64,000 nucleotides of DNA, from assembly GCA_025363575.1 (NCBI GenBank), contig JANYDM010000098.1, positions 62,001 to 126,000 of the forward strand. The letters run 5' to 3'. The DNA comes from Betaproteobacteria bacterium. GTDB taxonomy: Bacteria > Pseudomonadota > Gammaproteobacteria > Burkholderiales > SG8-41. Both the position numbers and the translations under genes were made by a program. Positions 57,648-64,000 of this stretch are shown here, in pieces. Under the pieces are notes generated by a model. That model had not been told where the DNA came from. It did no database searches and saw only the letters and a program-made list of their open reading frames with translations. How positions within the stretch are numbered: position 1 is the stretch's first letter; each line of letters opens with the position of its first letter.

Positions 57648-58298
57648 ATGCAAACAGAAACCGGGGAATCGACCGAGAAATTTCGCGTAGCGGTGTTTGC
57701 CGATTTCGTATGCCCTTACAGCTTTCTCGCCGTCGAGCAGATCGACCGCCTCGCGCGCGAATATGGCGTGCAGCCGCTATGGCGCCCCCATCTGCTGCAT
57801 CCCGAAACGCCACCCGCGGGCATGCCGCGCGAGCGCAGCGCCGAAGCGGACGCGCGCTGCGAACGGCGCAACGCATGGATCAAGGAAATGGCGCCGGACC
57901 AGTTCCCGCGCATGCGCTTTCCCGAAAAACGCCACTACAGCATGACGGCGTTCGAAGCGCTGGAATTCGCGTACGACCACGGTCTGGATTTTCCGTACAA
58001 GACCGCAGTCTATGACCTGATGTGGACCGAGGGCGCCGACATCGGCGAAACAGAAACCCTGATGGCTGCTGCCGAGCGCGTCGGGCTCGATCCCGCGGAA
58101 CTGCAGATCGCGCTGCACGAACGCATTTATGCCGAGCGTGCGCTCGCCGCCGTCATGCAGGCGCGTGAAATCGGCATTACGAACACGCCGACGATTTTTC
58201 TCGGCCGCACGCGCATCAACGGCTGGACTTATTACGAAGTCATGCAGTCGGTGATGGCCAAGCAAGGCATGCACCCGCGCGAGGCCATCGCCAGCTGA
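57648..58298 (+). CDS. DsbA-family (FrnE/2-hydroxychromene-2-carboxylate isomerase-like) oxidoreductase
   Basis: Thioredoxin-fold protein of 216 residues without a signal peptide, so cytoplasmic. The active-site stretch reads DFVCPYS, with C-P-Y-S in place of CxxC; this is usual for FrnE-type proteins and argues against disulfide exchange. The GITNTPTIFLGRTRING loop holds the cis-Pro. Substrate unknown; a glutathione-linked isomerase or a small redox protein is possible. It follows a cupin-like gene. Confidence 0.88.
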   Translation: MQTETGESTEKFRVAVFADFVCPYSFLAVEQIDRLAREYGVQPLWRPHLLHPETPPAGMPRERSAEADARCERRNAWIKEMAPDQFPRMRFPEKRHYSMTAFEALEFAYDHGLDFPYKTAVYDLMWTEGADIGETETLMAAAERVGLDPAELQIALHERIYAERALAAVMQAREIGITNTPTIFLGRTRINGWTYYEVMQSVMAKQGMHPREAIAS

Positions 58299-58986
58299 AC
58301 GTGCTGACCGGCAAGCCGCTGTTCTGGCATCGCGACGATAATCTAGGCGGTGCCCGCCTCACCTGCCTCGTATTCGAACACCGCACCGGGAAATAAAGCG
58401 AATGCGTCGGCCAGGCGCAGCCGCGGCTCGTCTAACGTGATGCTTTCACCCGTCAGGTTGGACAGGTTCGCTTGCCTGCGCGTTCGCCTGTGGCAATTTG
58501 GTGCAAATCCGGTGCGTAGTCCACGTCTGACGCAGCAATCGGTGAACCGCCGACTGCTACGCATGCAGCAGTTCTTTACTATCGCTCACGTGAGCGCCCG
58601 ATTCCACAGTTTCGCCTTTGTCATGAAGCGCTGGGCCGTACCGCTGGCGGTGTTTCTCTTGCCGGGCGGATTTGCCTTAATGGCGATCGGCTGGGCGGTG
58701 CAGCACTTGAATGCGCGTCAGCGAAACTCATCTCCGACCAACCGGGCGCCTGCGGGACAGGCAGGTCGCGCAACCGACTATTCGGCAGCAATGTATCCGC
58801 GGTTGCAGTTGGGATGCAAGCATCCCGCCAAGCGGAATTTGACGCGCCCGCACAGTGGCAATTTGATTTCCGCGCAATATCGTGGGTCATCCGGGCCACC
58901 CGCTGCAGCGGAATAAAAAGCTTCGCGCTTCGTGCGCCGCGTTGCGGCCACCTACTATTACTTTTCAAACCAACAAGGAAACAATC
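58299..58986. other. Gene-poor interval with possible relics
   Basis: No intact gene is convincing. On the minus strand 58343-58462 reads NLTGESITLDEPRLRLADAF and may be the 3' end of a lost gene. On the plus strand 58490-58550 contains GGTGCAAATCC in a setting that recalls half of a cobalamin riboswitch. A short hydrophobic ORF begins at 58623. The last 40 bases are the leader of the MlaC-like gene. Confidence 0.5.
58623..58916 (+). CDS. Possible small membrane protein
   Basis: A 97-residue reading frame starts with a hydrophobic helix (WAVPLAVFLLPGGFALMAIGW) and continues with low-complexity, Arg/Pro-rich sequence. It has no good ribosome-binding site, and no family is recognised. It may be a remnant or chance frame; I list it because the first 35 residues look like a real membrane segment. 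Confidence 0.25.
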   Translation: MKRWAVPLAVFLLPGGFALMAIGWAVQHLNARQRNSSPTNRAPAGQAGRATDYSAAMYPRLQLGCKHPAKRNLTRPHSGNLISAQYRGSSGPPAAAE

Positions 58987-59592
58987 TTGATTAAATCAAT
59001 TCTCAGTATTTGCGCGGCGTGGCTGGCGCTTACGGCCATGCCGGCATGGGCGGCAGCGGATACCGCGCCCGAGGCCCTCGTCAAGGCGACCGTCGATGAG
59101 GTGCTGGCCGTCATCAAGCAAAGCAAGGACAAGCGCAGCTTGTATCAGCTGGCCGAGCAGAAAGTCGTGCCACATTTCGATTTCAAACGCATGACCCAAT
59201 TGGCAGTCGGTGCGCCTTGGCGCAGCGCGACGCCCGAGCAACAGCAGGCGTTAGAGAGCAATTTCCGCACTCTGCTCGTCAATACGTACACCAATGCGCT
59301 GAGCGCTGCGGCGAGCGGCAACGAAACTGTCGAAATCAAACCCGTGCCGAAGCCGGACCAGGGCGAGGTCACTGTCAAAACAGTGGTGAAGGGCGGCGGC
59401 AAGGAGTCGATCGCCGTTGACTACCGGATGGCAAACGCCGGTGGCGAATGGAAGATCTTCGACGTCGTGGTGGAAAATCTCAGCCTCGTCACCAACTATC
59501 GCGGCAGTTTCGCTTCCGAAATCGGCCGCTCCGGCGTCGACGGCCTGATCAAGTCGCTCAACGACAAGAACCGCGCCAACGCCAAGGGCTGA
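58987..59592 (+). CDS. MlaC-like phospholipid transport protein
   Basis: Periplasmic ABC-associated lipid carrier (ABC transporter substrate-binding Ttg2D/MlaC family), 201 residues from the TTG at 58987, which has AAGGA seven bases upstream. A signal peptide is cleaved after A-W-A. The family motifs VVPHFDFKRMTQLAVG, LLVNTYTNAL and NLSLVTNYRGSF are present. It stands alone: mlaD, mlaE and mlaF are not here, whereas they normally adjoin. It is followed by a VTT gene. Confidence 0.9.
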   Translation: MIKSILSICAAWLALTAMPAWAAADTAPEALVKATVDEVLAVIKQSKDKRSLYQLAEQKVVPHFDFKRMTQLAVGAPWRSATPEQQQALESNFRTLLVNTYTNALSAAASGNETVEIKPVPKPDQGEVTVKTVVKGGGKESIAVDYRMANAGGEWKIFDVVVENLSLVTNYRGSFASEIGRSGVDGLIKSLNDKNRANAKG

Positions 59593-59598
59593 TCCTGC

Positions 59599-60327
59599 GT
59601 GGCAAGGCCGCCCTTGGAGCGCGTCGAAGCACGGCCGGTATCGCGCACGAACGCCATCGGGCTTGGCTGCGTCATCGCTGCGTTGCTCACGCTCGCCGCC
59701 GCGTGGCAATGGATACCTTTGCATGAGTGGTTTAGCATCGAGTCGCTGGCACCGTACGCCGCCCGACTCGACAGAACACCGTGGACGCCGCTCGCCGTCG
59801 TCGGAATTTACATCGTCGCCGGCATGCTGGTGTTTCCGGTCACCGTCCTCATCGGCCTCACGGGAATCGTGTTCGGTCCGGGGCCGGGCCTTGCTTACGC
59901 GTACGCAGGCGCCGGCGCGAGTGCCTCCGTAACCTACTGGCTGGGCCGCATTGCCGGCCGCGAACGGGTTCGCCGCATCGCGGGACGACGGATTCACCGC
60001 GTGACGCATCTGCTCGCTCGCCGCGGGCTGCTCGCGATGAGCCTCGTGCGTATAGCCCCTATCGCACCGTTTACCATCGTCAATCTCGTCGCCGGCGCGT
60101 CGCCGATCGGCTTCCGCGATTTCATCCTCGGCACCGCAGTGGGCATGACGCCCGCCATTATCCTTACCGTTCTGTTCGCCGGCCGGCTTGCGCACGCATT
60201 CACGCACCCCGACGCGACGACGCTTGCATGGGTCGCAGTTGCGGGTAGCACGGCACTGGCGGCCGCCCTGGGTCTTGAACGCCTGTTACACACGCACTTT
60301 CGCGACGCGAAATCGGACAACGCGTGA
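59599..60327 (+). CDS. VTT (TVP38/TMEM64) domain membrane protein
   Basis: Inner-membrane protein, 242 residues from a GTG start seven bases after the previous gene. The central VTT domain (about residues 70-200) holds the glycine-rich motif GPGPGLAYAYAGAGAS and the RIAPIAPFTIVN loop. Members of the wider DedA/TMEM64 group are linked to lipid scrambling or membrane stress. About six hydrophobic segments are visible. Placement after an MlaC-like gene suggests lipid homeostasis, which is inferred only from context. Confidence 0.9.
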   Translation: MARPPLERVEARPVSRTNAIGLGCVIAALLTLAAAWQWIPLHEWFSIESLAPYAARLDRTPWTPLAVVGIYIVAGMLVFPVTVLIGLTGIVFGPGPGLAYAYAGAGASASVTYWLGRIAGRERVRRIAGRRIHRVTHLLARRGLLAMSLVRIAPIAPFTIVNLVAGASPIGFRDFILGTAVGMTPAIILTVLFAGRLAHAFTHPDATTLAWVAVAGSTALAAALGLERLLHTHFRDAKSDNA

Positions 60328-60375
60328 ACGCTAATCCACGTGCACCGAGCGCGCGCGACGCGCAGATCGGCGCTG

Positions 60376-60800
60376 CTATGAAAACGTTATCTTCGAGAGC
60401 AGCCGTGTTGCTTTAATGTCCGCGAGCTTCTGCTCGTCGGTAAGGTCGATGCGTAGCGGCGTGATGGATACGTAGCCCTGCTCGATCGCGATGCGGTCGG
60501 TCCCCTCCTCCGCGCTTTCGATGGGAATGACCGTGAACCAGAAATGCGTCCTGCCCATCGGCACCAATCAGGAATCTCCAGCAGCAATTTGAGCACGATG
60601 GCCACCCACGGTTTGAGCAGCGCGAAATCCGGCAGTTCTTCGCTCGACGGCGTGCAGAAGGCGATGCCGCGCACGCCGAATAACGCCGCCTGCTTGGCGC
60701 CGGCGAGCGTGCCTGAATGCCAGAAGCCGTTGCCGAGGTTGCTGCCGAGATTGATTCCGGAGAGTACTAGATCCACTGTCTCCCAGCCGTATACGGCTCG
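60376..60800 (-). pseudogene. surE: Broken surE (5'/3'-nucleotidase) gene
   Basis: Two SurE fragments in different frames. The first, near 60564-60780, encodes LVLSGINLGSNLGNGFW through LLLEIP, the middle of the protein. The second, 60376-60567, encodes [12 protein letters not shown] and [16 protein letters not shown], the C-terminus. At the junction about 40 residues are missing and the frame shifts. The N-terminal third, with the metal-binding N-D-D motif, is absent as well. The gene cannot make an active enzyme. It lies between the VTT and amine oxidase genes. Confidence 0.85.
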
Positions 60801-60909
60801 CGTCCGGCATGGCGCGGGCGAAAAAATGGATGAACGGTGAGTCGGTTGACCAGCGCGGCCCGTTCAAATCGAACCCTCGGGCACCAAGGCGCGCTACTAT
60901 CGGGACCCA

Positions 60910-62235
60910 ATGTCTGATCGACACACTGCCGACGTCGTGATCGTAGGCGCAGGCGCGGCCGGCCTCGCCTGCGCAGCGGAACTCGTCCGTCGCACTGCGC
61001 GTTCTGTTGTCGTGCTCGAAGCGCGCGACCGCATTGGCGGACGCTGCTACACGCAATTTCAACCCGGTCTGCCCGTCCCGATAGAGCTTGGCGCGGAATT
61101 CATCCACGGACCGTCGCGACCCGTGTTGTCGCTGCTCGCAAAATCCGGCGGTGTCGTGCTCGACACCGAAAAGACGCGCTGGTTCGGCGACCGCGGAAAG
61201 CTGAGCCAGCGCCCGGATCTGTTGCCCGGGATCAGGCGCGCCATGGGCAAGTCGGCGAGCTCGCTTAAGCGCGATACGACGTTCGAAGAGTTCCTCATGC
61301 AGACGCTGAGCGAGAAACTGCCGCCGGAGGCAATAGCTTATGCGCGCTCGCTGGTCGAAGGCTATGACGCCGCGGATCCCGCGCGCGTCAGCGCGCGCGA
61401 GATTATCGACGAATGGACGGGCAGCGGCGGCGCGGACGGCGGGATCGCGCGGCCGCTGGGCGGCTATTACGCGCTGATGAAATTTCTCGCCGACCGGCTG
61501 CTCGAGCCGCAGGCGCACGTCCAGTTTCAAACGCAGGTCAAGGCCGTGACGTGGCGGCGCGGGCACGTTGAAATCAGCGGACTCTTTCAAGGCCGGCCGT
61601 ATCGAGCGAGCGCACCCCAGACGGTCATCACCCTGCCGGCGAGCATTCTCAAGCTGGCGCCACGCGCGGCGGGCGCAGTACGCTTCCGCCCCGCGTTGGC
61701 GCAGAAGCGCGCCGCGCTCGAAAAAATCGACGCCGGGGCCGTGGTCAAAGTCGCTTTGCGGTTTCGCCGTGCGTTTTGGGAAAGGATCGACGGCGGGCGC
61801 TACCGCGACGCGGCTTTTCTGCATTCGGCGCATGCATCGTTTCCGACGTTCTGGACCGCGCTGCCCCTGCGCGCGCCGCTGCTCATTGCGTGGAGCGGCG
61901 GCCCGCGCGCCGTCCGGCTGTCCGCGCATGCGCCGGCAAAAATCATCGACCTCGCGCTTGAGGGGCTGGAATCGGTGTTCGGTGAGCACACGATGGTACG
62001 CAAACATTTTCTCGGTGGTGCGGTCCATGACTGGCTGCACGATCCCTACTGCCGTGGCGCCTACAGCAGTCTTGCAGCGGGCGGCCAGGGTGCGCGCGAA
62101 ACACTGGCGCGGCCGTTGCGCAACACATTGTTTTTTGCCGGAGAAGCCACGGATCTGTCGGGCGAAGCCGCGACGGTCGGCGGCGCTTTGAGCAGCGGGC
62201 TGCGCGCCGCGCGCGAGCTTATCGGCAAACGCTGA
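60910..62235 (+). CDS. Flavin-containing amine oxidase
   Basis: FAD-dependent amine oxidase family protein of 441 residues, cytoplasmic. The dinucleotide motif GAGAAG is at 13-18, followed by the FAD-binding VLEARDRIGGRCYT stretch. C-terminal FAD contact regions LFFAGEATDLSGEAATVGG and the preceding Y-S-S segment are present. The substrate may be a polyamine or aromatic amine; not decided. The next gene starts ten bases after its stop. Confidence 0.94.
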   Translation: MSDRHTADVVIVGAGAAGLACAAELVRRTARSVVVLEARDRIGGRCYTQFQPGLPVPIELGAEFIHGPSRPVLSLLAKSGGVVLDTEKTRWFGDRGKLSQRPDLLPGIRRAMGKSASSLKRDTTFEEFLMQTLSEKLPPEAIAYARSLVEGYDAADPARVSAREIIDEWTGSGGADGGIARPLGGYYALMKFLADRLLEPQAHVQFQTQVKAVTWRRGHVEISGLFQGRPYRASAPQTVITLPASILKLAPRAAGAVRFRPALAQKRAALEKIDAGAVVKVALRFRRAFWERIDGGRYRDAAFLHSAHASFPTFWTALPLRAPLLIAWSGGPRAVRLSAHAPAKIIDLALEGLESVFGEHTMVRKHFLGGAVHDWLHDPYCRGAYSSLAAGGQGARETLARPLRNTLFFAGEATDLSGEAATVGGALSSGLRAARELIGKR

Positions 62236-62245
62236 ATTGGCCGCC

Positions 62246-62719
62246 ATGGGAAAGCGCACAGCCGGGCTGCTGATGTTTCGCGCGAAAGCAGACGCCTTCG
62301 AGCTCTTGCTCGTGCATCCGGGCGGGCCATTCTGGAAGAACAAGGACACAGGCGCATGGTCCATCCCGAAAGGCATTTGCGAAGCCGACGAGGATCTGCT
62401 CGCTACTGCGCAACGCGAGTTCAGCGAAGAAACAGGCTTCGGCCATGCCCCGCCCTACATTGAACTTGGAACTGTGCGACAACCCAGCGGCACGGGCCTG
62501 ACCGTCTGGGCGTTCGAAGGCGACGCGGATCCGGCAGGTTTAGTCAGCAATTCATTAGAGATGGAATGGCCGCCGCGCTCCGGGAAAATGGCAGCATTTC
62601 CGGAAGTCGATCGGGCGGCGTGGTTCGGCGTCGACGCAGCGAGAGCAAAAATACTCAAAGGTCAGATCCAATTCGTTGATGCATTCGCCAAGCGAGTGGT
62701 TGAAGATCGCGGCTTTTAA
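62246..62719 (+). CDS. Nudix hydrolase
   Basis: Nucleoside diphosphate-linked hydrolase of 157 residues. The Nudix box G-x5-E-x7-REFSEETGF lies at about residues 45-67, with the preceding GAWSIPKG typical of the family. A TTG at 62237 is an alternative start. Likely co-transcribed with the amine oxidase. Similar small Nudix proteins clean up oxidised nucleotides or dinucleoside polyphosphates; the exact substrate cannot be told. Confidence 0.93.
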   Translation: MGKRTAGLLMFRAKADAFELLLVHPGGPFWKNKDTGAWSIPKGICEADEDLLATAQREFSEETGFGHAPPYIELGTVRQPSGTGLTVWAFEGDADPAGLVSNSLEMEWPPRSGKMAAFPEVDRAAWFGVDAARAKILKGQIQFVDAFAKRVVEDRGF

Positions 62720-62851
62720 CGCGAACGAGCCTCGCCGCCCGCCTGTCCGCGCCTGCTGCCCCGGCGTTCTGTGCGGTCGCGCACACAAGAAAGAGAACCG
62801 GGATTTCAGTGAACATGAGGCGGTCAATGCACGCAGACGATATTTTTCGCC

Positions 62852-62986
62852 ATGGCGGAAGATCCAGACAACGGCAAGTTGAGTGCGGATGAGCTGGAAT
62901 GCCTGTGGGCAAAGCTCCGATGCGAAGACGGATCCGCCCGAGAGCACATGACTGCCGAGCCCGGAACGGACGTCACATTTGACTGA
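62852..62986 (+). CDS. Possible small acidic protein
   Basis: A 44-residue frame from the ATG at 62852 encodes a helical, acidic peptide (GKLSADELECLWAKL, residues 8-22). It ends at a TGA that overlaps the TTG of the next reading frame. No family is recognised and the ribosome site is weak. The overlap supports real coding, but the evidence is modest. Confidence 0.35.
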   Translation: MAEDPDNGKLSADELECLWAKLRCEDGSAREHMTAEPGTDVTFD

Positions 62987-63197
62987 GCTCAAAACCCCGC
63001 TCAGGCGCGAGCTGGCCATTGGCAAAACGCGCTATGTGATCACACTGGCGCCCGGCGGATTGAAACTCGTCGTGAAAGGCCGGCGCAACGGGCTCGAAAT
63101 CGCGTAGACCGATCTGGTCGACGGTGATGCTGCGATGGCCGTAGCATTGAACGCCTCCTTGACCGCGCCGCTCGACAAGGCGAAGCGCAGGAAGTAA
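62979..63197 (+). pseudogene. Small conserved-looking ORF with an in-frame TAG
   Basis: From a TTG at 62979 the frame reads TELKTPLRRELAIGK, then GLKLVVKGRRNGLEIA, hits TAG at 63105-63107 and continues coherently as TDLVDGDAAMAVALNASL to a TAA at 63195-63197. The two halves fit together as a 72-codon protein, probably with Trp at the stop. It looks like a recent nonsense mutation or a sequence error. The family is not identified with certainty. Confidence 0.55.
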
Positions 63198-63238
63198 CTC
63201 CGCTTAAGGCGGGTAATTCGAGGAGGAGCCGCCGCCTC

Positions 63239-63349
63239 TTACTTACGCACGCCTGCTTCTTTTAACGCCAGCGACTGCGCGTCTCTGCCAACCGCTTTAA
63301 CTGCTCCGAACAGGACATCGTAATCGGTGGTGCCACCTGCCCGGTTCAA
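63239..63349 (-). CDS. Possible 36-residue protein
   Basis: From a TTG at 63349 the frame encodes DYDVLFGAVKAVGRDAQSL and ends in KEAGVRK. It overlaps the stop of the ferritin-like fragment by two bases. Composition looks protein-like, but no family is recognised and the length is small, so this could be the C-terminal relic of a longer gene. Confidence 0.3.
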   Translation of the reverse strand: MNRAGGTTDYDVLFGAVKAVGRDAQSLALKEAGVRK

Positions 63350-63501
63350 TGAGGGGAATCAGCGCGGCCAAGATATTTCTTCCACTCTTTGCGCAAATCG
63401 TCGATGCGCACGCATTCGAGCGCAGTCTGATAAATCAACACGCCGCCGCGTTCGTGCTCGAGCGATTGCAGCAGTAGCTTTTTCAATCGGGGTGTTGGCA
63501 T
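63346..63501 (-). pseudogene. Truncated ferritin-like protein downstream of katE
   Basis: The 51-residue frame starts at ATG 63501, with AGGAG six bases upstream, and encodes LKKLLLQSLEHERGGVLIYQ and DLRKEWKKYLG, the first helices of a ferritin-like or rubrerythrin-like protein. It then ends abruptly in SPH. Family members are about 150 or more residues long, so the C-terminal two thirds are lost. It may be a truncated gene or a small split product. It follows katE by 32 bases. Confidence 0.6.
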
Positions 63502-63533
63502 GATGACTCCTGACAAATGAGATAAGAAGAGGC

Positions 63534-64000
63534 CTAAATAACCGGCGGATCCGTTTCGCGCGCGAAATGGCGATGCGCTGCAATGGCTTCCGCGAAAGCC
63601 TGCGTACCTGAGTCGTCGCCGGCCGCAAATAGCAGAAGCCCGGCGTCTGCGCTCCCGTCGGGCAACACTCTTGGAATATTCATGGCTTCCAGCAGTGAGC
63701 TGGATGCACCAAGAACCAGAATGGGTTTGCAATGGCGATACTGATCTTTGATGAACTCCAGCGCATGGCCGCTCTGTTTGAGCGCCGCCACGTCACCGTC
63801 GGGCAGGATCAGCGCGTCATAAAGCACGGACGGGCTCGTCTCCATCGAAATCTCGACTTCGATCTCGTTTCCGCTTGCGCCTTTCGCGCGGCCGAGGGCC
63901 AGGCCCACGAAGCGCGGGACAGCTCCCTGTTGCGCAAACAATTCATGCAACGCAGTAAGACTGACATCCTCTACCCCGTTCGCGACGAGGATCGCTATGC
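63534..64000 (-). CDS. katE: Catalase HPII (KatE), C-terminal part
   Basis: Partial gene; the frame is open to the window edge. It encodes the DJ-1/PfpI-like C-terminal domain of large-subunit catalases: AILVANGVEDVS at the edge, GAVPRFVGLALG, VLYDALILPDGDVAAL, GHALEFIKDQYRHCKPIL and the C-terminal RHFARETDPPVI. The TTG at 63950 that could be taken for a start is internal. The catalytic heme domain lies beyond the window. It protects against hydrogen peroxide. Confidence 0.93.
   Translation of the reverse strand, partial: IAILVANGVEDVSLTALHELFAQQGAVPRFVGLALGRAKGASGNEIEVEISMETSPSVLYDALILPDGDVAALKQSGHALEFIKDQYRHCKPILVLGASSSLLEAMNIPRVLPDGSADAGLLLFAAGDDSGTQAFAEAIAAHRHFARETDPPVI

Noticed and set aside
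60568..62376. 602-codon minus-strand frame opposite the amine oxidase
   Set aside because: Its middle is antisense to a clear flavin amine oxidase; only its last part, the surE fragment, is protein-like.
63105..63107. TAG read as pyrrolysine or selenocysteine-like recoding
   Set aside because: Nothing in the window hints at a recoding system, and a nonsense mutation is simpler.

Overview
The window looks like chromosome from a GC-rich betaproteobacterium, probably near Burkholderiales and possibly a poorly characterised or uncultured lineage. The main reason is the block hfq - der - bamB - yfgM-like - hisS - ispG - rodZ-like HTH gene - pilF - rlmN - ndk, all on the minus strand in the order typical of Betaproteobacteria. 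Bug/TctC-type solute-binding proteins (two intact, one relic), a DUF349 protein and HyuA/HyuB genes beside uptake genes point the same way. No rRNA, tRNA, CRISPR array, integrase, transposase or phage gene was seen.

Layout. 1-9.4 kb is the core block above: RNA chaperone, ribosome assembly, outer-membrane assembly, isoprenoid, tRNA, rRNA and nucleotide functions. 9.4-11.8 kb holds tilS and accA, with an in-frame insert in tilS. 11.9-18.7 kb has a DUF4337 membrane protein, a gamma-glutamyltranspeptidase, a three-gene efflux system (HlyD-like lipoprotein, ATPase, ABC-2 permease) and an MFS carrier. 18.8-20.7 kb has an NAD(P)-dependent dehydrogenase converging on a class III cyclase fused to an FHA domain. 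20.8-28.9 kb is a seven-gene operon: peptide-type binding protein, two permeases, two ATPases, an M20 deacylase and an amidase. 29-36.3 kb has a frameshifted MlrC-like gene, a molybdopterin oxidoreductase, an FlK-like thioesterase, a relic of a Bug gene, an M20 peptidase and a class II aldolase. 36.5-38.1 kb has a secreted monoheme-type protein converging on a YVTN beta-propeller. 38.2-50 kb is catabolic: HyuB/HyuA, a Bug protein, a lyase-fold VOC protein, two dehydrogenase-type genes, a TauD-type dioxygenase and a PrpD - Bug - PanE operon. 50-58.3 kb has a quinone oxidoreductase, a very long DUF349 protein, a ThDP lyase paired with a CaiB-type CoA transferase, a cupin-like protein and a FrnE-like protein. 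58.3-64 kb contains MlaC-like and VTT-domain proteins, a broken surE, an amine oxidase, a Nudix hydrolase, several broken or tiny ORFs and the 3' part of katE.

Functionally the right two thirds is an organic-acid and amide scavenging region: binding proteins and an ABC importer sit beside hydrolases, CoA-transfer enzymes and dehydrogenases. The most interesting metabolic unit is the ThDP enzyme with a GAFQE motif like that of 2-hydroxyacyl-CoA lyases, next to a CoA transferase; together they could activate and cleave a 2-hydroxy acid to formyl-CoA and a carbonyl compound. Gene decay (mlrC, surE, a Bug gene, a ferritin-like gene, an ORF with an in-frame TAG) is unusually frequent at the right side. 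I did not find a clear new defence or mobile system.
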